In this document: positions 33,101 to 45,054 of the stretch, one piece after another | Position numbering within the stretch: the stretch's first letter is position 1 | Layout of the letters: every line of letters begins with the position of its first letter | Assembly: GCA_910591455.2 (NCBI GenBank) | Contig: OU342804.1 | Span: forward strand, 9,307,133-9,371,132 | Length of the DNA stretch: 64,000 nucleotides | Source: Pholis gunnellus | Taxonomy: Eukaryota; Chordata; Actinopteri; Perciformes; Pholidae | Direction: 5' to 3' | Notes under the pieces: model-generated | The model's input: only the letters and a program-made list of their open reading frames with translations | What the model was told of the DNA's origin: nothing | The model's database searches: none | Translations under genes and position numbers: made by a program

Positions 33101-36100
33101 GCAGTGATTTAAATCACGAATCACAACATGATTATCGACATTTAACAGAGGCCACGATCTTTCCTTGACCTTAACCAAAGTGCTTTTGTTGCCTTAACTT
33201 AACCACAGACGGGACTCAGGATTCAAAAACCCGTTTCTGGTGTCAAAGTCCTGCTCTTTGTGCGTCCGTCGTCCACCGCGACTGCTGACTCCAGTGGTAA
33301 ATACATGTAGCGGATTGGAAAAATAATTTAGTGATAAATAAACATAATTTCTTGGAGACAGAGTTTGTTATTATCTGAAAAATCTGAGTAACAGTAGAGT
33401 AACTTTAGATTACTGATTTTGCAAAATAAACCATATTGCCTTAAGCATCATGGTTTGTTTTTTACGAACCAGAAAATGATTACATCACCTAATGTTACAA
33501 ACTAAAATCAGAAACAAAGATAGAAGGGATATTTGAAGGTAATTAAGAATGGTAGAGGTGAGATGAACATATTGGCTCAATAAAGAAACTTCTACATTTC
33601 ATAAAACGACTAAACATCTCTGATCCCAGAAGAATAAAGAATTCAGTGTTGTCAGTTCAGTTCCCGTCTTTCTCGTTTGTAATCATCACACGTACAAATA
33701 AGCTGTAAAACTCTGAGCTGATGGAGCCGCGTCACCTCCCAGGCTTTATTGCTGCAATGTCTGTCAGCGAAGATACATATAAAACATGTTGTTGCATGGA
33801 TACACAGAAACAGTCAACATGCACACCTCTAAAAGGGTATCTGAGGTTGAGGGCAGGAATGGATATCCAATAGCATCGCGGTTCGCCCAACACAGAACTA
33901 AAAGAAAGACGCGAAAGCACAAATGTTTTTATTAAGTTTCCCATTTTTCTACATTTTACTTTAAGGGATTTCGTGTTTGATCTCGGCTTTTCTTCCGTTT
34001 CCTCTTGGTAGATGCAACACTGCTTTATGTATCTTTGTTGACATTTACAGAAGCTTGTTTCAGACATTTATACTTTAAACCACCTTATTGTGAGTGACAA
34101 TGACCCTTGACCTCTCCAAGTTCATGGATTTAGGAAGTGTTACACATCAGAAACAATCCTGATTATCAAGGACAAACAGTCGTATATTGTCCCGAATCAC
34201 AATAATGTTGTTCCCTTCTTTTCTCTCTCGTGTTTCAGCCCACTTTTACTTCTCTTTGTCTTAGTGTTAATTCTACTTCTGCCTTCGCAGCCTCTACGGT
34301 TTGTTGTACACACATTTTTGCTCTCTTACTCTGGGTCTCTGCGACTCTTATGCTCGCCGCCTCTCTTTCAGTCCATGTTGTCAAGCCATCACAATTTAAA
34401 ATAAGGTTTAAATTACAGGACTGGCTGTGGCTTTCCGTTGTTCCCTTAGAGTTTTTGCCAACCCGCAATTTGGCTTTTAATGGAATCCTGCCATGCTGCT
34501 GAACCTAAAGATTCTTTGCAGATGTCGACAGGCTCTCTGACTCTGTGAAATGTAGGAAACTGTCGCCTGTGCTGTGAGTTCTGAGTTTAACGCAGAGTTA
34601 AGACCGAAGCGACATTTTCAGGGTTTTTTCAGGCAATGTAGCTGCCTGTTGTTAGTAAGAACAATTGTGTGTGTGTGTGTGTGTGTGTGTTTGTGCTGTG
34701 CATTCACCCATGATATTGGAAACTACACTGACAAACACACACAGTAGCCTACTGTATTTAAGCTTCAGTATCAGACTTTGATAAGGAGTGTAAGGCCATA
34801 TACGTACATTTATATAGCATACATATGTGCAAGACATAAACACTCTTGTATTTCATGCACAACTTACATTTAACTTAATCACTTAAAAATATGTTAATTG
34901 CCGCTTATTTTGCTCTCAATTCCTCGAAACTGGAAGGCTAACGTGTTTCTCAGTTAACTCCCATGTTAGATTTGCTAAGTGCTCTTGCTGAAGATAGATT
35001 GTTTAAATGCCACGTGAACAAAACGGCAATCGTCGTGAGAGGTCTCTAAACGCATAAAATCTGTCCAAAGTGTTGACATATGAGTGTTAAAATGAGAATG
35101 CACAATTTCATGGGTGAAGCTGCACTAGTCAATATTTCTTGACAGTGGATCAAATGACCATGTGTCATGTGACCCACAGATCATCCGGCTCACCAGTTCC
35201 TCTCAGCTCTCCAGCGTCTGTCAGCTCATCGTTTTGGTTTTGCTGCCCGCAACTTTACTCTTTTTTGGTTCGCTCTCATAGTATTTGTTTCCAGCTGGGC
35301 CAGGTAGCTACTTTAAACAAAAAGATCTAATGAACTGTCTGCACGCTACCTGCACTAAATGACAGACCGACAAAGTTAGCAACTAGCTAATAAACGTAGC
35401 TAAAGAGCTAGATATTTCCTCCGGAGATGTGCTAATAAGATAGTGCTAATGTTGCTCCGTATTTTCTGGATGTGTAAATAAGATACCGTTTGGCCACTCA
35501 ATGAGATGGTATGTATGTCAGGTTGCAGATTTCATTTACGAAAAATGTGGCAAATGTCCTCATGTAAAATGTGTTGTTATCCAACACATTTTCGAAGGTA
35601 ACTCGACTAAATCATTGCAGGTCACACATTCCCCGTGTCACCCCCCCCCCCCCCCCCCCCACATCCCCCACCCCCCACTGTGTGAGTTATGTATAGTGAT
35701 TGTGCATTGTATTTTCAGTCCACAGTTATTTTTTGTATATAAGTGCGCTCCACACTGGCGTTTTATTCAGAGGAATTTCATAATACCTTCTTCATAGAGG
35801 AACAAATGGATCTATCCCAGCAATAAATGTGTGTAATTATGTTGTGAGGAGTGAAGGCCATATAGTGGGACCCCGTGAGGCTCAATGAGAGACTTGTCAA
35901 CTTGACCCCGGTGACTGGCTGAGCGGGGGGAGGAAGTGTTGAGGAAGAGGGCCTGTCCAGGAATGTGTTGGGAGGGGAGGCCTGTCAGCTGCAGAGCTCT
36001 GCTTCTCTGCGTCTCCTTTTGTGTCTCTATTCAGATTAAAATCATCTTTTAATAAGTTGTTTGTTTGTGTAAACCTATAATCCAGCCATTCTGAGAGCTA

Positions 36101-39100
36101 TAACATACCATCTTCCCCCATGAAGTGTTTTAGTCGAGCCTGATTTATGTCTCTGTTGCAGGGTTACGATACCCGCATGTGTGTCTCTGGTGCGTCTGTA
36201 GGTAACTGTCGAAAGATGTAACCACATGTACTACGCGGGCTATACACACACCACCTCCTTATCAAAAACAGATAAGCTGATCCTCATCCAGCGAAGCCAT
36301 TTCCAGCGCAAACATTGACTTTGATGTGTTTGTTTTCACCTCTGTGTATGAATGAACAAGATTATGTCAGGAATAGCAGGAATGCAGAGCAAACAATTAA
36401 CCCTGGAGCAAACAACAATAAATCACTAAACGCTGCGTCTGCTGTGACACCTTGATGTTCTGTAGAAGTATCATTTAGGATTCATTCTCACCGTCCTCCG
36501 GCTTAGCTGGTTAAGTTGCACTTCAAAGTGATGCTAATGTTGCGCTGAAACGAAACTTGCGTCAAGGAAGTAAAACTCTGATCAGGGCCGATTTAGAATA
36601 ACACACATTGACAGTTAGTTCTGTTTGCTCAGATTCACTCGGATCATTCTTTTTGTACAGGTGAGGTAGCTCACTGTCGAATGGGATAAAGTGGACAATC
36701 TCTACAGTACGTTGATTGTTCAGTTTCTCTCTTACTGCTTATTTATTGTGGATCTTTATTGTGGATAAGGAACATTTTACAGCGCTACAACTATGCGTTG
36801 TGTTGTTCTACAGTGTGCGCTGATATCATGTGCTGGAGCCACAGAAACCAAATCTGAGCAACAGCTAAACAAGAGCGATGTAAAAGTGTCCGTGTGCACG
36901 TTCTACAAGAGGAGGTTGAGTGATTGGATGTGAAGTGATACGTCATTTTGCAGAAACCTGTACAGTATTTAATACGTTTGTTAAAATTGAACCAAGTCGA
37001 AAGATACTTGTGCATGCTAACACATTTATGAACTTGCCAATGTAAAGTCTGAACAAAAGCACATGTTGGATTGGAACAATTCCATATTTTTTGTCTTTAT
37101 TTAATACAGCAACACCAACAGTATATAGAGAAAAAGGGGTGCTGACATCCGACGAAGGTTACTAGCCGTTACATGTATCCATCTTAACCACTCAACTGTG
37201 AAAGCTCTGCCAAAGTCAAATGTCATTTTTCACTAAGCAACAGAGGAACAAATGTCAACAATGGTGCATAATCAATTCAGTATATAATCTATACTTCAAA
37301 TCATCTGAAACCACCTTTTATTTCCAAAGTGGTCAGCCTTCATGATGAGTCTCACGAGCGTCAGAGTTAGGATCATTTCTTCAACTGTAATCATGAAACT
37401 GAAGTGAAAACAGTTTGGATTTCCAGGGTTTTCATCTCCTCAATGACAACACAAACTATGGTGGATGATACAAGACGTGAGTTTTTCCAGGATGCAATGA
37501 TGGATGCAAAACCTGAGACATTCCTTGGCTTAAGTTGTCTGGCACTTTGAAGTAGCACCAGAAATGCAGGAAACTGGTTACTTTCTCTCTTCCTCTTGGA
37601 GGAGCGTTCTAAACTACCTCCAAACACGTCTTCCTAGGAATTTTACAGGGACGCACAGTTACTTTCCTGTGGCCCCGTTGACCTGCAGGTTCAAGGAATG
37701 TGGTCGTTTGTCCGCATAAAATAATGGATTGGTGTTAGAGAAATGTGTTTCTTGGACGCAAGAGAAAGATGTCGAGCGGCACACTGCAGCAGACTGCATC
37801 ACAAGATTCACTTTACAATGGAAAGAGAGGGAGAAGGAAAGAGTGTGTGTGTGTGTGCAAGAATGTGTGTGTGTTTGTGTTTGTGAGCGAGAGCCCAGTT
37901 GTGTTGGATTGTAAAGCCCATGTCTGGCGATAACGCAGCCCTCTGATGGCAGAGATAGTCGAGACGCCAGCTTAAATGTGGCTTGCTGGATTGAAGTTTC
38001 CCTGTAATGATAGTTGTCTCAAACAACACAGAACCTACCATTTGTAGCCAGGGAGGGGTGTTTTCTCCCCCCCCCCCCCCCCCCCTTATTTTCTTTCATT
38101 TCTATTTCTTTTTTTTAGAGCTTTTGGGGGAAATTTTTAGGAATCAAAACAAAGCATCTTAGAGGCGGCCGACAATGGTCAGTAGCTGAATTCTATCCTG
38201 CCCTCTGTCCCCCCCCCCCCACGCCCTCCCTCACCTCCTCCCCCTCCCTCTGCCCAACCCACCCACTTCTTTCAGCACAGTGGAAGAGTCTAATAACTGG
38301 AGGGGAATCTAATCCTTGGCACTGGATGAAAGACGGGGGTCTCCCTCCCTCCCTCTCTTTCTCACAGTCTCTTTCGTTCTCTTCATTTTTTCCGTGGATG
38401 CTGGTTATGCTTGGCAGGTTCTCTCTCTCTCTCTTTCCCTCTCATTTTCCCGCTCCCTCTTTCACCCAGTCTCTCTCTCTCTTTTCTTTCTTTTTTTTTA
38501 CTCCTCTACTTCCCCCTTTTTTCCCCCCCCAGCTTTTTTTTCATCTCTGTGCAGGTTAAGGTTAGCAGGAGGAAGCTTCCACTGCTACGACTGGAGGGAG
38601 AGAGGAAGATATATACAGTCGTTTAACATTTTGGGAAATACACTTTTTCATTTGCTAGCTGACAATTAGATGAGAAGGTTGATCCTACTTTAATGTGTGT
38701 GTCCGTTACAAATGAAGCTAGCTTAGCTTAGCATCAACATTGGAAACGGGGTAAACAGCCTCTATCCATTACTAAAATACATCTACCAGCACCTCCAAAG
38801 AACATTTGTTATAATGTTGTACCTTGTTTGTTAATTCATACAAAAATAACAATTAAAAAAGTGTAAAGATGACAGTTTAAGATGCGTGGGGTTAGGGTAA
38901 ATGACTTCCTTGAGTGTTGTCGTCACAGAGAGGTTGTCAGGCATTGAGCGGAGACTCCACACCAACAAATAATCTGGTACATAACCCCACACAAACCCAC
39001 AAATTGTTTCTATACTTTTTTTCTGTGCAAAATAAACAAATGTGATATAAAGCTTTGGATTGTACCAAGCTGATTTTTAAGCAGGCTGTTCTCATTCACT

Positions 39101-40929
39101 TTGTAGCTCTACTTACAAAAAGTAATAAACTGTAATTGGTGTATATTCCAAGAAATCAATTTGTATGTAATCCATTTAGTTGTGAACTAGGAAGTATAAA
39201 TTGAACCGTGCGCTGGACATTTCGAAGGAGACTGCATGTAAAGTGAGGAATAACTTTTCTTAAGATATCACACAGCCGGTTGTATGAGGAAATGCAACTT
39301 GAGCTAAGATAACCATCTTTTTCCTCCGGCTACATTTACCAAGCATGAGTGTGATATCAATCTTCTGATCTAAGCCTCAGCAAGAAAGCAAATAAGGGTA
39401 TTTCCCAAAACGTCTAACTATTCTTTTAATATCTATTCAAGAGGAGGGAAAGAAAGAGGAAAGATGAGTGTTACTGCCATTGTTTTAAGTCCAGGTTTGA
39501 CAGTCTGTGGGGAAACTGTCTGTCTGACCCCTGAACTTTGATTGCCCCTGTTTTTTATCACTAAAAAACTATTGTGATTTCATTACAGCGAGCCATTTGT
39601 TTTATATTCCACCTCTCTTCCCACCTTTGTTCAGACTTCGGACAAAAACAACTACGAAGTGCACCGGGGTGTTTCCATGAGATTGGCACTAAGAGACAGT
39701 GATTTTGAAATGAAATAACAAAGGCTACTTATCTAATTGGTAAACAGAGCTGTTAAATGGTGGTTGACGTAAATGCTTGCAGGACGCTGTAATTGCTGCC
39801 AGCCCTCGCATACAGATGTAGGCACGCACACTCACACAGTCACACTCTGACAAGCGGTTTTTCGACTTCCTCCGCTCGAACATAAACATACTGATAACCT
39901 CCAATCTGAACCCGTCTTTTAAAATTCCATTGAAGAAGTTCGGTTGCCCACCCGCCCCTTCCTCCTTCTCCTTCTCCTTCCCTCCCTGCTCTCCCTCGAC
40001 ATTCTCACACAAGCTCATTATACCTTTAGTTGGATGATAGCCAGGCTGAGCGTGATGACACTAAGGACTGTGCCAGAAACATTAAACATGACATGCTGTA
40101 CCACTCGCTCCGTCAAACACCGCTGGATATCATGATTAATTGGTTTTGACTTCACAACACATCAGTCAATCCTCAGCAGACGGTGGTGCCAATGCTTAAT
40201 GTAATAACCTGCTCTTGTTCATATTTGCAAGTTTTCTGCTCATTTTTAGACTTTCTGGAATGTTTCTTTATCCCTGAATGCTATGAGGATGTAGATACGG
40301 ACAGATACACATGACAGAAAAATAAAACTTAAAGTAAGTCGACAGTGATACTTGTAACTCAGTAATTGAAATCAAACACAAATGCAATACAATATGTACG
40401 AAAGTTATAAACAAATAGTCACATTGGCAAAGTAACCGAAAAGCATGAACATAAAGTACAGAACATTTTTTTGGCAAGGCAGTATATAGAAAAGCACCTT
40501 TCAACAACAAGGAAATTCAAAGTGCTTTACATGATACATAAAATAAGACCAGATATAAAAGAAACTCAAGACAATATAAAAAGACATATAAATAGGAGTT
40601 ATATAAAATAAGTGAATAAAACAGGTTAAACAGGAGTTATGGGAGTTTCTTCCAGATATCGGGTACATAAAAACTGAATCCCAACAACTGTAGGTTTCAT
40701 TAGAAACTTAAAAGCAAGGATTTAATACGATACTTTCTGCAGCATCATTCATTATATGATGGAAATTAAAGTGTACTATGTCTAAAAAACCCTAAAAAGT
40801 CCCAGTTTGTTTTATGTCTTCTTTAGGGAATTAATTTGATCGTGAGCTTGTAAAGTCTCCCTGTGTTTCCCCAGACATGTTTGTGTTGCCTTATTACAGG
40901 GAAGAGCATGGCTTGTAAAAGTGTGTACT

Positions 40930-41026
<97 letters not shown>

Positions 41027-41196
41027 AAGAGATAGAGTGAGAGAAAGAGAGAGATTCTGCTAGCTGAGCAGCCTGCTCTCTTATTGGAGAGCTGTAAAAA
41101 CTCCAGACCGCAGGAGTTGCCAGCCTGGAATTCACTAATGACACACGTGGGCCTCAGATGAGAAGTGCAATTTTGTGTGTTTGTGTGCATGTGTGC

Positions 41197-41237
<41 letters not shown>

Positions 41238-42758
41238 AGTCATACTGTTTGGATCAGAAGGCGCAATTTGTGTGTGTACATGTGCATGTGTGAGGCCCTA
41301 TCTCATCATCTAGTGTGTGTGTTTGTGTGTGTGTGTGTGAGTGTGTGCTTGTATTGTACAAACACTCACACACATCTCCTCCTCCTCCTCCTCCCTGCTC
41401 CCCGTACCACCACAGCCTCTTCCCCTACCCCTGAAACAAAAATGGCTGCTGTGCAAACATAACACACCTAGCCTAATCTCGGTCCTGGTTTCACCCAAAA
41501 GCCGCTTGTTAATGGGAGAAGGGCCGCAGCCATCCTGGCCCCTGGTGGATGAAGAGGGGGCGCTCGCGGGAATATGAAAGGAATGGGGCCACAGGCACAT
41601 GGGTCTTTAAATCCTCTGTGTCAATAGAGTCTCTGGAGCAAAATAATGGCATCACTCTGTGTGGGAGTTAATGTGAGCTGATAGCATGAAGGCTGGTGGG
41701 TCAAGGGTTCACAGGGTTGTGCTAGGTTGACAGAGAGCTGAATGCTTTCCAGCCCCCCCGCCCACCCCCGACCCCCACCTCTCCCCTCGCTGCTGCTCCT
41801 CTTTAACTCGGGACCTGAAGGAGGGTTATGGAAGGAGGTGATGAGGAGGAAGTGGGCTGTTCAGTGTTGACAGTTTTAGCCACCTTCTCCAAATATTCAC
41901 AAGTGACAAATTAAAGGAAAAACATGAATACATGAGGGAAGAAACATAGTGAGTGTGGATGCTTCCCTACAGAGCATAACTGAAGTGGGTTTGATCCACA
42001 TGGAAATATAATGAATCCAATACCCGTGTGCATGTATTGTTTCATCTTTGAGTCACCGGCGGATCATTGTGACCCAAATATTAATTCCTCCACCTCTCTT
42101 CTTCCCCTCAGACACTGGTACCTCCATCGGCTCCTCGACTTCCGGCGGACATCGCTCTCACTGGTGCAGTGTTGCCTACTGGGAGCAGCGCACGCGCGTG
42201 GGTCGCCTTTACCCGGCCTACGAGCCCTCGCTCAACATCTTCTATGACCTACCTCAGGGCACGGGCCTCTGCCTGGGCCAGCTCCACGCCAACGCCTACC
42301 ACAGCCGGCGCGACGACCCGGGCAGCCACGGCACATCGGGTATTCACGGACACCCCGGCCATGGAAGTCGAGGGAACGGCAGCAGCAGCAGCAGTGGAGT
42401 GCAACAGATACGCAGTAAAATCGGCTACGGCATCGTGCTGAGCCGGGAGCCGGACGGAGTGTGGCTGTACAACCGCAGCCAGCATCCGGTGTTTGTCCAC
42501 TCACCCACTCTGGACCCACCCAGGGCCCGGGGGCTGAGTGTCAAGAGGGTGATGCCGGGCTTCTCCCTCAAGGTGTTTGATTATGAGCGTTCCAGCTGGA
42601 TGGCGGAGCACGGCGTGAAGCCTGAGTGCCAGGAGGGGCCCTGGGACCCCCACAGTGTTCGCATCAGTTTTGCTAAAGGTTGGGGCCCCTGCTACTCAAG
42701 ACAGTTCATCACCTCCTGTCCGTGCTGGCTGGAGGTGCTACTCAACAACCACAGATAG
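25481..42758 (+). CDS. smad6: Inhibitory Smad, Smad6 (whole coding span, four exons)
   Basis: Joining 25481-26222, 27754-27807, 28338-28415 and 42112-42758 gives 506 codons plus stop with GT-AG introns. Smad6 is an inhibitory Smad that blocks BMP signalling at type I receptors and by binding Smad1. The N-terminus MFKSKRSGLVRRLWRSR and the VTCCLF motif (residues 108-113) identify Smad6 rather than Smad7. A divergent MH1-like region spans about 149-247 (FLKRLKETSLDTLVKAVETK, CCNPYHYSRLC). The PY motif PPPPY (250-254) is for Smurf WW domains. MH2 runs from HWCSVAYWE (about 308) to the end, NNHR, with no SSXS tail. An in-frame TAA at 25409 and no ATG between fix the start. Two oddities are a shortened PLDLS region and an enlarged MH2 loop. 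Which fish paralogue this is cannot be decided here. Confidence 0.97.
26223..27753 (+). other. smad6 intron 1
   Basis: No repeats were recognised. It contains the palindrome CTGGCGCCAG followed by AC (26879-26890) and an AT-rich motif CATAAATATTCATGG (about 26378), which could be regulatory. Confidence 0.6.
27754..27807 (+). CDS. smad6: smad6 coding exon 2 (PY motif)
   Basis: Encodes residues 248-265, DSPPPPYSLSRSDEHKPL. It was too short to show as an independent reading frame and was found from the conserved PPPPY motif between a good acceptor (TTTCCAG/ATTC) and donor (CTGG/GTGAGT). Phase 1 at both ends. Confidence 0.95.
28338..28415 (+). CDS. smad6: smad6 coding exon 3 (linker)
   Basis: Encodes residues 266-291, DSTLSYTETVPPLSPNPP and HTTPRDYT. 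The acceptor is AACCACCAG/ACTC and the donor ACACAG/GTGAGT. The STLSYTE segment is conserved. The human protein has three extra residues (LSD) just before it. Confidence 0.93.
28826..28878. repeat. (CT)n microsatellite
   Basis: About 26 CT units in smad6 intron 3. Confidence 0.97.
30062..30146. repeat. (TG)n microsatellite
   Basis: About 41 TG units with one TC interruption. Confidence 0.97.
34664..34691. repeat. (GT)n microsatellite
   Basis: Short pure GT tract. Confidence 0.9.
35641..35660. repeat. Poly-C tract (20)
   Basis: Twenty uninterrupted C, followed by further short C runs to 35679. Confidence 0.95.
38067..38085. repeat. Poly-C tract (19)
   Basis: Nineteen uninterrupted C. More C-rich DNA follows at 38210-38275. 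Confidence 0.95.
38338..38545. repeat. Polypyrimidine low-complexity region
   Basis: Almost unbroken C/T sequence with CT, CCCT and T runs. Reading frames here are low-complexity artefacts. Confidence 0.85.
38621..39425. mobile_element. Full-length inverted-end repeat (MITE-like)
   Basis: The left end AACATTTTGGGAAATACAC is the inverse complement of the right end GGGTATTTCCCAAAACGT. The similarity continues inward through the GATGAGAAGGTTGAT / ATCAATCTTCTGATCT blocks. Length is about 0.8 kb and no coding capacity was seen. It is the most complete copy of the family in the window. Confidence 0.65.
40465..40720. repeat. Fish dispersed retroposon fragment
   Basis: Contains TTTTTTTGGCAAGGCAGTAT, ACCTTTCAACAACAAGGAAA and TTCAAAGTGCTTTACATGA, which I recognise from a very common fish repeat. 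Confidence 0.6.
40936..41021. repeat. Compound (GT)n(GA)n microsatellite
   Basis: About 19 GT units are followed directly by about 21 GA units. Confidence 0.97.
41199..41346. repeat. Cluster of interrupted (GT)n tracts
   Basis: Two GT tracts (41199-41234 and 41312-41346) lie within a GT-rich stretch of smad6 intron 3. Confidence 0.9.
42112..42758 (+). CDS. smad6: smad6 coding exon 4 (MH2 domain)
   Basis: Encodes residues 292-506, then TAG. It contains the whole MH2 domain: HWCSVAYWEQRTRVGRLYP, SLNIFYDLPQGTGLCLGQL, SKIGYGIVLSREPDGVW, SVRISFAKGWGPCYSRQF and CPCWLEVLLNNHR. The acceptor is CTTCTTCCCCTCAG/ACACTGG. GC content is markedly higher than in the flanking intron. Confidence 0.97.
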
Positions 42759-43115
42759 CACACGGACATGCAGACTCATATGAGGTTTCCTGACCCGGTA
42801 TCCTAATTGTAATCTACCTAGATTTAATATAAAATTTATATATTATATAAAATATATTATACATGTAAATACTTGAGTCATTTTTACGATGCAATTATTT
42901 ATGTATAGTGTAATGTGTATATGGACAAAACTAAAAAGGAACAAGAATATGCACTTTTGCTTCTATATATGCATTACAGTTTCTCTGTGTCATTTTGCAA
43001 ATATAAACTGTAAAAATAAGACGAACCTGGTTTATGTTCTCATGATTTAGCGATTACATCAAAAAGTGTGCCATACACACATGGTCAATAAAGTATTTGT
43101 ATTAAATGAAGGTTT
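42759..43115 (+). other. smad6 3' UTR
   Basis: AT-rich sequence from the TAG stop to the AATAAA at 43087-43092, with a GT-rich stretch (TTTCTGTGGTGG) after it. Confidence 0.6.
43087..43092 (+). terminator. Probable polyadenylation signal of smad6
   Basis: AATAAA followed by a T/GT-rich element. A longer transcript using a later signal is possible. Confidence 0.55.
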
Positions 43116-43235
43116 CTGTGGTGGTCATACGTGCTTTTACCTGAGCTATGAATTAGTTGGTATTCTTTGACTCTTTTTGACAGTTTGGCTGTTTTCTCCC
43201 AGATCATACAAACATATTCTTCTGTTCACACCAAA

Positions 43236-43625
43236 GGGGCTCTTTTCGGTGTTAACAGGAATGGTTTAAGAAGCTGGTTTACCTTTGGACAGACCCAGGC
43301 TAGCTGTTTCCCCCTGCTCCTAGTCTTTATGCTAAGCTACATCACAGTCATTTAGCAGATGCTTTTATCCAAAGCGACTTACAAATTATGGTTCTATCAC
43401 ACTGTAGGCACAGCTACGGGAGCAATTTTGGGGTTAAGTGTCTTGCTCAAGGACACATCGACATGGGACTAGTGGAGCCGGAGCTCGAACCGCCGATCCT
43501 CTGATTGAAGGTTGGCCCTGCTATCCGCTTACCCACAGTCGCCGTTGGCTAAGCTAACTATCTTGTTGCTGTAGCTTTACATTTAATGGACAGAATAGTA
43601 CTGATTTCAGAAAATTAGGCCTATT
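43236..43625. repeat. Partial inverted-end repeat interrupted by a SINE
   Basis: CCAGGCTAGCTGTTTCCCCC and CTTTATGCTAAGCTA on the left, with GCTAAGCTAACT and GCTGTAGCTTTACATTTAAT on the right, belong to the same family as 38621-39425. They are split by the element at 43340-43547. Confidence 0.6.
43340..43547 (-). mobile_element. tRNA-derived SINE with 9-bp target-site duplication
   Basis: A 208-bp unit is flanked by GCTAAGCTA on both sides (43331-43339 and 43548-43556). On the minus strand it starts with a tRNA-like head: an A-box-like TGGGTAAGCGG near 43534 and a B box GGTTCGAGCTCC at 43491-43480. It ends with AAGTCGCTTTGGATAAAAGC and ATCTGCTAAATGACTGTGATG. The same tail occurs on the LINE fragment at 60672-61291, which suggests tail sharing between SINE and LINE. 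Confidence 0.85.
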
Positions 43626-44993
43626 TTGCAACTATTTATTTTAATAGGTGAGTTTCATGTGTACTGTACTGTAAATGATATGAGCTGCTCAAAAGTTCAG
43701 GTCTGGAAGCAGTTTAGGAAACACTGATTACTTGTGGATTAAGTGGCAGAGGTGAAGAGGGCTAATCTCCATTTGAAAGCACCAATGATATTTCTTTTGG
43801 TGACAAATATCGTTAAATTAAAACAAAATGCCCTCAACATCAAATATTTCCATTCCACAATGGCACAATACAAACTTAAACGTTACCATTTTCCAGCTTT
43901 TTGGAGCTTTCCATTGCATCTCACAAGTTTCCAATTCCATTGAAGATCCTTAATAGTGAAGACAAGATGTTAAGGAAGCTGAAGAAACACTGCATCACCT
44001 TCATCTCCACTATCATAGTGAATGGAAGAACATAAACACGGAGATTGCAAGGCAATAGTTGTCTTTTGAGTAATGAGAACAGGCAAATTGGAGGTTATCG
44101 GGTGTAACTCCAGTTCTTAAAGTATGTGCACAGCTCACAGTCACACCTATCACAAAGTAAATGAAAGAATGTAAACACAGTTACTGTGTCGAATATAACT
44201 ATAGACCAACACAGCTTTGTCAAATGAAACCTCTAGGTCACGTGATAACGCCTGAGCAGGCTCTGTTCCCCGAGGTAGAACATGTGACGCAATTAAAATC
44301 TCTGAAAAGCAAATAAGTGGACCTTTGAGCTAAGATTATTTTTGATTACACTGTTCCCAAAGGTCAAGATTTAACTCTCATGCTCAAATGTTTTGTTCTT
44401 TTCTGTCTGCATATCTTCAAAAAATGTCATTTTGCAAAGAGGAAATACTTTGTAAAAATGTGTTCAAACTCTATAGATCATATGAAATTCTCTTGGCATT
44501 AAAAGGAAGCAGTTGCAATGGAAAACAGTAAAAAGGCGTCACAGTGCCAGTGGTAAGAAAATAAAGTGCATAACTTAGAGATTGCACAACAAACCACAGC
44601 AAGGCACTCAGGCCCAAAATCGACTCTGGTCGGAGAAAGTTCTGTTTTATAGTGTAACGGCATCCTGTTTGACTCTTTCAACAACACAGTTACTTATGGG
44701 AACTCATATTTGGGCTGAAGAGCAAGAACAGTGACATGAAAAACCAATGCAAGCAGTTAAAAAGCTATAACCTTTCTAGAGACGTGTGTTTAAGAAGCAG
44801 CAGCAGCAGCACCTCGTTCGGCTCAGGCACTCAGGCATTTTTGTTTTGACCCTGAACCCCTGCAGGCTGCTTGCTGAAACCTGTAATTAACTTTAGCTGT
44901 AAAAGAAAAGAGGGGTTGATTACAAAGTCGCAGCACTCCTGAGGGAAAATGGAGCACCGAAGCGTTCAAAAATCTCTACCCTGTTACAGTATA
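43626..44993. other. Intergenic, no gene seen
   Basis: No recognisable exon. A short GCA run occurs near 44798. Confidence 0.5.
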
Positions 44994-45021
44994 AAGAAGA
45001 AGAAGAAGAAGAAGAAGAAGA
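44994..45021. repeat. (AAG)n microsatellite
   Basis: About nine AAG units. Confidence 0.95.
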
Positions 45022-45054
45022 ATATTTACTCTGTTGTTGTTACTCATTACACAC

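Larger units (their letters stand above)
28416..42111 (+). other. smad6 intron 3 (13.7 kb)
   Basis: This large intron is full of simple repeats and contains one complete inverted-end repeat and one dispersed retroposon fragment. No nested gene was recognised. Repeat-poor GC-richer stretches near 29000-29280, 35860-36010 and 41560-41760 are possible enhancers. Confidence 0.7.

Noticed and set aside
42169..42519. Other open frames over smad6 exon 4
   Set aside because: They are shadows of the GC-rich MH2 coding sequence on the wrong frame or strand.
43475..43540. tRNA gene suggested by A and B boxes
   Set aside because: The boxes belong to a SINE with target duplications and a LINE-like tail. 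No cloverleaf with a paired acceptor stem was seen.
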